This document shows positions 57,986 to 64,000 of a stretch of DNA of 64,000 nt, piece by piece (within the stretch, counting starts at the first letter, position 1; every line of letters begins with the position of its first letter). A program made the position numbers and the translations under genes. Location: assembly GCF_020037125.1 (NCBI RefSeq), contig NZ_JAIQDG010000025.1:116604-180603 (forward strand), given 5' to 3'. The notes beneath the pieces were generated by a model that did not search any database, was not told where the DNA came from, and saw only the letters and a program-made list of their open reading frames with translations. The stretch is from Myxococcus sp. RHSTA-1-4. GTDB lineage: Bacteria; Myxococcota; Myxococcia; Myxococcales; Myxococcaceae.

Positions 57986-58019
57986 TGGCACGGGCACCGT
58001 GCCACCCGTGCCACCCGTG
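57986..58019. promoter_or_regulatory. Dyad and direct repeats upstream of the FHA activator
   Basis: The perfect palindrome TGGCACGG-GCA-CCGTGCCA (57986-58004) overlaps two direct copies of CCACCCGTG (58002-58010 and 58011-58019). The dyad sits where the -35 region of the minus-strand promoter would be, so it may be an operator, perhaps for autoregulation. Confidence 0.45.
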
Positions 58020-58189
58020 CCAGCGGGTGTGCCACCGGGCTCGTGCCGCCGCGTGCTCCCGTGCGCCCACCGAGGACAATCCTTGAGAGGATGGCCCCTC
58101 GCGCGGGCCGCCGCCTCCGGCCCCCGCGCCGGAAACTGGTACAGGCCTTGCTCCGCGGGCGGCTTGCCCATGGATGAGGAGTCCTTGAA

Positions 58190-59404
58190 ATGAAGATGAC
58201 CCTGAAGCGCGGCTGGCTCGGTTGGGTGGCGTTGCTGCTGGTGGCCGGCGTTGGAAGCGCATGCCCTGGAGGGCGGAACGTGCGTCCCGACACCGGAGCC
58301 GCCGAGCCACTCCCCACCGATTTCTGCCGCACCCACGAATGCAGGATTGACTCGACCATCGCGCGGCTGATCCCCACCTGTCAGTCGGGTACCTGCGATC
58401 CGGGCAGCCTCAATGGCAAGGGCATCTACATCGCCAACGAGCGCCACTACTGCCTCGTCGACGCCTCCGGCGAGCCGAGGTTCTGCCCGGAGGCCTTCAT
58501 CAACCGGCCCATGCTCAACCGGCCCGCGGCGGTCGCGCTGCGGCTGCGCGACTTCTCGCTGCCGAAGCAGACCTATGAGCCCCTGCTCTCCGCCACGCTG
58601 GCCCTGCCCACCGGTGAAATACCCATCACCCTGCTGGGCATCAGCGGCACGCAGACCCAGCTCTCCGTCACGTACGGGAACCCGGCGGACGGGACGGTGC
58701 ACACCGCGAGAGGAACCGACCTCGGCCCGCTGCGACTCCGGTTCCCCGTCGATTCAAATACAGGCACCTTGGAGTACGAGCTGAGGCTCGATCCTCTTGC
58801 GCCCAACCCCAGACATCCCAAGGAGCTGCACCGGTATGCGCTCTTCTACCGGCTGATGGCCGCCGGGCCCGAGTGGCGCTCCCACTGCATGGATGACGGC
58901 GTGGCGCGTCCGGTCACCTTCCTTGGAGGGAAGCGGATTGACGGGCTGACGGCCGCGGTCACCGATGAGCAGGGGGAGACCACCGTGAGCTGCGAGACAG
59001 GCGCCATCGAGGCCTGCCTCGCATGGGGCTACACACCGTGGAACCCCCGGACCGGCAATCCCGCGGCGAGTGAGTACCTCTACCGCTCCTGCCTTCAGGC
59101 GAAGCGCGCGGCCTACTTCGTTGGCCTGGGGGACTTCAAGAGCTACACGAAGAATGGGACGCGAATCCTCCGCAGGGATGCCTTCGGCATCAACACCGAG
59201 CGCATCGACGGCCTGGAGGCGCTCTGGAGCCCCCGGGGCGCGGAGTGCCTCAACGTGGAGCACCTCCGCCTCAAGGATGCTCCGGATGATGAGCCGGCTC
59301 GCATCCTTCCCGGCCACCTCCAGGCGCAGGTGCCCCCGTGCACCACCGCGCAGTGGAGCCAGCATGGGCGGCTCGCCACCGGACCGGCGCCCGCGGCCCA
59401 CTAG
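58190..59404 (+). CDS. ADYC-like domain lipoprotein with altered signature motif
   Basis: A 404-aa predicted lipoprotein (lipobox VGSAC, Cys25). The layout matches the myxobacterial ADYC-domain family: Cys-rich N-part (FCRTHECR, CQSGTC), a central beta-region, WRSHCMDDG, ACLAWGYTPW and YLYRSCLQAKRA. Where the family has the motif ADYCGDG, this protein reads AAYFVGLGDF (from Ala307), before SYTKNGTRI. The Cys and part of the loop are therefore lost. The function of the family is unknown. The ATG follows GAGGAGTCC. It is convergent with the kinase gene and shares the four bases CTAG with its stop. Confidence 0.78.
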   Translation: MKMTLKRGWLGWVALLLVAGVGSACPGGRNVRPDTGAAEPLPTDFCRTHECRIDSTIARLIPTCQSGTCDPGSLNGKGIYIANERHYCLVDASGEPRFCPEAFINRPMLNRPAAVALRLRDFSLPKQTYEPLLSATLALPTGEIPITLLGISGTQTQLSVTYGNPADGTVHTARGTDLGPLRLRFPVDSNTGTLEYELRLDPLAPNPRHPKELHRYALFYRLMAAGPEWRSHCMDDGVARPVTFLGGKRIDGLTAAVTDEQGETTVSCETGAIEACLAWGYTPWNPRTGNPAASEYLYRSCLQAKRAAYFVGLGDFKSYTKNGTRILRRDAFGINTERIDGLEALWSPRGAECLNVEHLRLKDAPDDEPARILPGHLQAQVPPCTTAQWSQHGRLATGPAPAAH

Positions 59405-62400
59405 CGGCCCGGAGCACTCCGGTCCGCCTGGGACAACAGCAGCTCCGCCTCATGCAGCGGCTCCTCGTACATCCACCGGAGCAGCGGGTTGAGCTCGAGG
59501 GCCCGGGCCAGCGCGCCTCGGGCCTGGCGGACCCGCTCCAGCCGTCCCGATGCGGTGGTGCGTTCCACCCGCGCCTTCTCCAGCAGGAGCGCTCCCCGCA
59601 GGGCATGGGCGTGCGCGAGACTCGCATCGAGGCGCAGCGCCTGCTCCACCTGCGCCAGTCCCGCCTCGACGGACTGGAGCGCGGGGCCCCGGGGCTGCGC
59701 CTCCGCCAGCCGCCAATAGACTCGCGCCAGCTCCAGCTGGGAGCCAGGGTAGGGAAACAGCTCCACGGCCCGTCGCGCCTCGGCGAGTGACTGCTGGAGG
59801 AGGGGCAGGACGGCGCGTCCCTGTCTCCGCGCCCACGCGGCCTCTTCCAGGCCCAGCCGCGCGCTGACCATCCGGCAGTTCACGCAGCCGGAGTCGTGGC
59901 GGTACGCCTCCTCCAACGCCTTCCGCCCGGCTTCGAGCGCGGCGCGGGGGTCGCGGTCCTCGCGCCTCGCATGCACCGCCGCGAGGTGATGGCCCATGGC
60001 CTGGAAGACCCACGTGCTGCCAAACGTTGCGTTGATGGCCGCGGAGCGCTCCAGGTGCTGGAACATGCGAGCCAGCGCGGGGCCCGGGTCACCTCCGGTG
60101 GCCAGCAGGTACTCCGCGTGCGGCAGCTCCGCGGCGGCCACCTGGGTGAGCGCCACGTAGTAACGGCCGTCCAGGGCCAGGGCCCGCTGGCCCGCCTCGT
60201 GCGCCTGCCGGACTTCCTCCTCCGGGTTGAGTCCTCGCGCGACGCTGTCATCCGCCAGCTGGGTGTAGAGGTCGACGAGGTTCGAATACGCGAAGAGGTA
60301 GTTCGGGTCGACGCGCACCGCCTCGCGGAAGTACCGCACCGACTCGGTGAAGGAGGCGCGGGGGTCCTGGCCGTGCTCCTGCCGCCAGGTGCCCTTCCAG
60401 CGGTGCACGAGCGCGAGGTCATTGAGCCCCCAGGGATAGCGGGGCTGGAGCTGGAGTGCCTTCGTCAGCCAGGAGATGGCCTCTTCATACGCGGGCTCCG
60501 GGCTCCTTCCTTCTCGCGCCTCCTGGAGGCCGCGCATGAAGTGGGCATTGCCCAGCGTGTCGTAGGCATACACATCGCGAGGGTCCAGCTCCACCGCGCG
60601 AGCCGCCGTGGCGAGCCACTCGGCGAGGATGGGCTTCGGGTCCAGGCCGCCGCCCTGGAAGCGCATCAGCCGGTACCACTGCATCAACACATAGGCCCGC
60701 TGGGTGTACGCCGAGGCACGCAGCGGAGCCGCCTGGAGGGCCTTGCTCCCCTCGGCCAGCGCGCGCTCCAGCGACGCCCTGGGGGACTTCCCCTGCCGCC
60801 GGTCGAGCTCCGCCTGCTGCAACCCCACCTGCGCGAGCGCCTCGTGGATGCGTGCGTCGCTCCGGCCGACCTCGGCCGCCTGCGTGAACAGGGCCTCAGC
60901 CTCCTGGAAGCCGGTGCGCGACGCCTCGTACTCACCTCGCTCCAGCAGGCCCAGGGCCCGGGTATAGGACACGTCGCCCGCGAGCTTCCGGGCCTCGTAC
61001 ATCCAGGGGGCCTCGGTGGCGGCCTGGTGCGCGAGCCGCGCCGCCGCGTCGAACTCCCGGCGGTAGAAGGCGATGAGCCCTTCGAGGTAGCGGGGCGACT
61101 CCAGCTCCAGCCCCCGGCTGCGCTCGAGCGCCTGGAGCGCCGGTTCGAGGTACTGCTTCTCCAGCTCGCGCTGCCGCTCGGCGACCCACTCCTTGCCGCC
61201 GCCGCGCCGTGCGTCCTCCATGGACTGGTGGTACAGCTCGCCCAGCACACGGCCTCGCGCGTAGTGCAGCTCCGGCGAGTCGATGCCCGCCTCCCGTGCC
61301 TTCGTCAGCTCCGCGTTCGCCTGCTCGAGCTCGAACAACGCCAGGTGGCCGCGCCCCAGGGCGTAGTGCACGAGCCCCTCGCCGGCCTCGCCCAGCTCGT
61401 GCCGTTGCGCCGCGAGGCGCGCCATGCGCTCGTGGACGCGCTGCTGCTCGGGGCGGGTGTCATGCAAGGGCAGCGTGAAGGCAGCACGAAGGAACCACTC
61501 CATCTCCTTCACCTGCTGGCCGAGCTGCTCGGCCCGCCGCGCGCGCTCGGCCGACTGGGCCCGCGTCCACCGCGCCTCCAGCCAGGAGCGCACCCCGAAG
61601 GCGGAGAGCAGCAGGATGCTCGCCAGCGACAGCGCCGAGAGCGCCACGAGGGCCCGGTGCTTCCGCGCCCACCGCTTCAGCCGGTACATCCGGCTCGGGC
61701 GCTGTCCGAGGATGGGCTCCCCGTCGAGGTAACGCCCCAGGTCCTCGGCCAGCGCCCGGGCGGAGGCATAACGCAGGTGGGGCTCCTTGCTCAGGCACTT
61801 GAGGACGATGGTCTCCAGCTCGCTCGCGAGCAGTGGGACGCGCGTGCGCAGCGGAGGAGGCTCCTCGTGGAGCACCTTCGCCAGGGTGCCGACGGGCGTC
61901 GCGCCGGTGAATGGCGCCACGCCCGCGAGCAGCTCGTAGAGCGTCGCGCCGAGGCTGTACACGTCCGAGCGCCGGTCGATGCTCCGCACATCGCCCCGTG
62001 CCTGCTCCGGGGCCATGTACGCGGGAGTGCCCAGCAGCGCGCCCGTCTCCGTGAGGCCGTGCCCCTGGTCGCTCTCGTATGCGAGGCCGAAGTCCATCAC
62101 CACGGGGTGCCACCGCCCGTCCTCGCCGCGGCCGGCGAGGATGTTGGAGGGCTTGAGGTCTCTGTGGATGACACCGAGCCGGTGCGCCTCATGGACCGCC
62201 TCGGCGGTCTGCTTCAATACCTGGACCTTCTCCGGCAGCGACATGTCCACGGCCGCTTCGTCCAGCCGCCGGCCGCTCACGAGCTGCATGGCGATGTAGG
62301 CCTTCGCGCCGACCTCGCCGACCTCATAGACCTTGCAGACGTGGGGATGGTCGATGCGCGCCTGCGCCCGCGCCTCCTGCAGCAGCCGCATCACCTGGCT

Positions 62401-62649
62401 GGGGTCCGCCCCCCGGATGAACTTGAGCGCGACAACGCGGCCCAGGCGCCGGTCTCGGGCCTTGTAGACGTCCCCCATTCCGCCACGGCCCAGCGGCTCG
62501 ATGAACTCGTAGCGCTCCCAATGGGCAACCGGGAAACCGTCACCCGTGGGGAGCACGGGCGCGGGCATGCCCGCGGAAGCCGAGGCAACCTCTGGAGGGA
62601 GCGTCGGGACGAGGAGCGGGTCTTCCTGGCCCTTGCCGGAGTCCGACAT
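59401..62649 (-). CDS. Ser/Thr protein kinase with long TPR-like helical C-terminus
   Basis: A 1082-aa transmembrane kinase. The kinase domain (about 47-310) has PLGRGGMGDVY, Lys76 in VALKFI, HRDLKPSN (162-169), MDFGLA (DFG 186-188) and GTPAYMAPEQA, so it is expected to be active. One membrane helix spans about 334-353. The 700-residue remainder is a helical repeat region of TPR type. It is preceded by a beta-helix lipoprotein gene whose TGA is 4 bases from this ATG, so translation is coupled. ATG 62649 (GAGTGAG upstream) is preferred to a TTG at 62661 that would overlap that gene. Possible targets include the FHA activator at 56578 (inference). Confidence 0.94.
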   Translation of the reverse strand: MSDSGKGQEDPLLVPTLPPEVASASAGMPAPVLPTGDGFPVAHWERYEFIEPLGRGGMGDVYKARDRRLGRVVALKFIRGADPSQVMRLLQEARAQARIDHPHVCKVYEVGEVGAKAYIAMQLVSGRRLDEAAVDMSLPEKVQVLKQTAEAVHEAHRLGVIHRDLKPSNILAGRGEDGRWHPVVMDFGLAYESDQGHGLTETGALLGTPAYMAPEQARGDVRSIDRRSDVYSLGATLYELLAGVAPFTGATPVGTLAKVLHEEPPPLRTRVPLLASELETIVLKCLSKEPHLRYASARALAEDLGRYLDGEPILGQRPSRMYRLKRWARKHRALVALSALSLASILLLSAFGVRSWLEARWTRAQSAERARRAEQLGQQVKEMEWFLRAAFTLPLHDTRPEQQRVHERMARLAAQRHELGEAGEGLVHYALGRGHLALFELEQANAELTKAREAGIDSPELHYARGRVLGELYHQSMEDARRGGGKEWVAERQRELEKQYLEPALQALERSRGLELESPRYLEGLIAFYRREFDAAARLAHQAATEAPWMYEARKLAGDVSYTRALGLLERGEYEASRTGFQEAEALFTQAAEVGRSDARIHEALAQVGLQQAELDRRQGKSPRASLERALAEGSKALQAAPLRASAYTQRAYVLMQWYRLMRFQGGGLDPKPILAEWLATAARAVELDPRDVYAYDTLGNAHFMRGLQEAREGRSPEPAYEEAISWLTKALQLQPRYPWGLNDLALVHRWKGTWRQEHGQDPRASFTESVRYFREAVRVDPNYLFAYSNLVDLYTQLADDSVARGLNPEEEVRQAHEAGQRALALDGRYYVALTQVAAAELPHAEYLLATGGDPGPALARMFQHLERSAAINATFGSTWVFQAMGHHLAAVHARREDRDPRAALEAGRKALEEAYRHDSGCVNCRMVSARLGLEEAAWARRQGRAVLPLLQQSLAEARRAVELFPYPGSQLELARVYWRLAEAQPRGPALQSVEAGLAQVEQALRLDASLAHAHALRGALLLEKARVERTTASGRLERVRQARGALARALELNPLLRWMYEEPLHEAELLLSQADRSAPGR

Positions 62650-62653
62650 GGAC

Positions 62654-63796
62654 TCACTCAATCGTGGAGTCGGTGACCACGATGCGCGTATCCGAGTGAT
62701 TCGATATCTGGGGATACGTCGGGTACCACGACCCGCCCGTGTTGCTCTTTATCACCGAGCGGTCGATGCGGATGTCGCCCGAGTGGTCATTGCTGACGAA
62801 GAAGATGGCGCTGCCGTGGGCGTTGACCTCGTTGTGCTCGATTCGAGTGCCGCAGAGGGACAGCGTCATCCTGTTGCCGTCGTTGTAGATGGCCCCGCCG
62901 CTGCCCCCGCCAGGAGTGCCCGGACTGGCGGGGTTCGCGCCGTTGCCGATGGCCCGGTTGTAGGAGAAGAGGCTGTTGATGATGGTCCACGACACGCCGA
63001 TGCTGCTGATGCCACCGCCGTTGGAGCAGGCTCCGCCATACCCCTGCTTGCCGCCGAAGGTCGTGTTCACCACATAGACAGGCAGTCCCTCGTACTGGCT
63101 GAACACACGAAGGGCTCCGCCTCCTACGTCGGGCCCGACATCGGCGCAGACGTTGTTGAAGAAGCGGGAGTTGATCACCTTCACCCGCCCACCTCGAACC
63201 CAGACCGCCCCGCCCCCGTCGAACTCGGTCTCGGTCTTGGAGCTGGCGTCCACGAACGTCAGGTTCTGGAGCGTCAGCCGGGGATGATCCTGGTTCTGGC
63301 AGTGAGAGGTCGTCCACACCTGCTTCTGATCGCAGGTGTTCATGTACAGGATGCGGTGCCTGCCCGCTCCGCTGAGCGTCACCAGCCCCTTGCCGTCGAT
63401 GACGATCTCCGGCCCCGTGTCGTTGAAGATCTTCGCGGTCCTGTCGAGCGTGATGGTGACCGGCTCCGGTCCGCAGTCGAACGTGATGACTCCGCCCCTG
63501 GCAACGGCCGCGACGAAGGCATCACTCGTACAGCTCGCCGGAGTCCCCGTTCCAACAACCGTGGTGGGCCTGGAGACGTCCGCGAGGCCCGCCTCGGCCG
63601 GTACGCCGCACGAGGCCTCCGCATTCGGATTCCCGGCGGGCGGGCCATCCTTGGGATTGGTCAGCGGGTTGGGTACGTCCACGTCCCCCGGTGATGCGTC
63701 GCCGCTCGAGCAGCCCGCCGCGCCAGCGAGCGCGAGCCACACGACCAGCGGAACGGCCGCGAGCGGGGACAGCCGACGAAGTCTCTTGGGGTGCAT
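62654..63796 (-). CDS. Parallel beta-helix lipoprotein
   Basis: A 380-aa predicted lipoprotein (lipobox AGAAGC, Cys29). After an acidic/Pro linker it reads as a right-handed beta-helix with Asn-rich rungs (VVNTTFGGKQGYGGA, SWTIINSLFSYNRA, GGAIYND, TRIEHNEVNAHGSA) as in polysaccharide lyases and chlamydial-Pmp-type surface proteins. The N-part includes VITFDCGPEPVTITLDRTAKI, a common opening of secreted beta-helix proteins. No catalytic residues were identified. GGAGG lies 5 bases before the ATG. It is the first gene of a two-gene unit with the Ser/Thr kinase. Confidence 0.85.
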   Translation of the reverse strand: MHPKRLRRLSPLAAVPLVVWLALAGAAGCSSGDASPGDVDVPNPLTNPKDGPPAGNPNAEASCGVPAEAGLADVSRPTTVVGTGTPASCTSDAFVAAVARGGVITFDCGPEPVTITLDRTAKIFNDTGPEIVIDGKGLVTLSGAGRHRILYMNTCDQKQVWTTSHCQNQDHPRLTLQNLTFVDASSKTETEFDGGGAVWVRGGRVKVINSRFFNNVCADVGPDVGGGALRVFSQYEGLPVYVVNTTFGGKQGYGGACSNGGGISSIGVSWTIINSLFSYNRAIGNGANPASPGTPGGGSGGAIYNDGNRMTLSLCGTRIEHNEVNAHGSAIFFVSNDHSGDIRIDRSVIKSNTGGSWYPTYPQISNHSDTRIVVTDSTIE

Positions 63797-63835
63797 GAAG
63801 CCTCCGGAATGGAGTCAGTGTAGAGCCGTGCGCGG

Positions 63836-64000
63836 CTACCGCGGGAGCCCCGTCGCCGCTTCCAGCACCTCTTCGTTCGCCCCCTCTCGCCAGACCACGC
63901 CCTGCAGCCCACAGTCGCGAACGAGCAGCTCCACCAGGGCGCCGTAGTTCTCCTCCACCCATTGGCGGAAGTAGACGTCGGGCACGGCCAGGATCAGGCG
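63836..64000 (-). CDS. C-terminal end of a DnaA-N-like domain protein (start outside window)
   Basis: The last 54 codons of a gene that enters from beyond the window. The residues RLILAVPDVYFRQWVEEN resemble the second half of the DnaA N-terminal domain (LxLAVPNxFxRDWxExxY pattern), and the frame then ends about 36 residues later. A real DnaA would continue with its AAA+ ATPase, so this is a stand-alone DnaA-N-like protein or another protein with that domain at its C-terminus. The stop is 39 bp upstream of the beta-helix lipoprotein start, and the two share a strand. Confidence 0.55.
   Translation of the reverse strand, partial: RLILAVPDVYFRQWVEENYGALVELLVRDCGLQGVVWREGANEEVLEAATGLPR

Noticed and set aside
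57986..58004. Possible sigma-54 promoter (TGGCAC element)
   Set aside because: The -12 GC is not at the required spacing; the sequence is better explained as a palindrome.
62650..62661. TTG start at 62661 for the second TPR kinase
   Set aside because: It lacks a ribosome site and would overlap the lipoprotein gene; ATG 62649 has GAGTGAG upstream.

Overview
The window is high-GC, densely packed DNA that looks like a myxobacterial chromosome (Myxococcota, probably the Myxococcaceae/Archangiaceae side). The reasons are two FHA-domain sigma-54 activators, two very large Ser/Thr kinases fused to TPR arrays, a MYXO-CTERM-like C-terminus, an ADYC-like lipoprotein, Cys-rich CGDGxC repeats, and many secreted or lipid-anchored proteins of unknown role. 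No tRNA, rRNA, CRISPR array, IS element or prophage was seen. All calls come from reading the sequence; family names are from memory of their motifs.

Layout. 0.1-7.0 kb: a PAS/GAF sensor histidine kinase divergent from a MacB/HlyD-like efflux operon (ATPase, permease, membrane-fusion protein). 7.0-9.4 kb: a MerR regulator with a TipAS-like C-terminus and an MFS exporter, each preceded by the same MerR-type promoter/operator. 9.5-16.7 kb: outer-membrane-type protein, a phosphotransferase/P-loop fusion, a DUF2252 protein, and a TPR Ser/Thr kinase. 16.9-19.9 kb: secreted GH16 glucanase and an FHA sigma-54 activator. 20.0-25.3 kb: DJ-1/PfpI protein plus D-lactate-dehydrogenase-type flavoprotein, then a divergent Lrp regulator and PLP gamma-lyase-type enzyme. 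25.4-38.1 kb: a secretome-rich stretch with lipoproteins, Cys-rich proteins, CotH, M23 peptidases (one truncated), a DoxX-like/metallophosphatase fusion and a full-length multicopper oxidase. 38.4-47.3 kb: a five-gene operon for a giant beta-helix surface protein, three paralogous cupredoxin proteins and a small lipoprotein. 47.3-54.8 kb: GCS2 ligase, GH15 hydrolase, an unusual repeat protein, an outer-membrane protein and an MFS transporter. 54.9-64.0 kb: a polytopic membrane protein, a second FHA sigma-54 activator, the ADYC-like lipoprotein, a second TPR kinase translationally coupled to a beta-helix lipoprotein, and the end of a DnaA-N-like gene.

The two most interesting items are these. 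(1) Genes at 43307-46796 encode three related two-domain cupredoxin proteins with complementary loss of copper ligands: the first keeps only the N-terminal-domain type-1 and trinuclear ligands, the second keeps only the C-terminal-domain ligands, and the third keeps neither. This predicts a heteromeric, split two-domain multicopper oxidase. (2) The protein at 50958-52235 is built of seven units in which a hydrophobic residue recurs at exactly every fourth position over more than 40 residues, which is neither a heptad nor a hendecad pattern.
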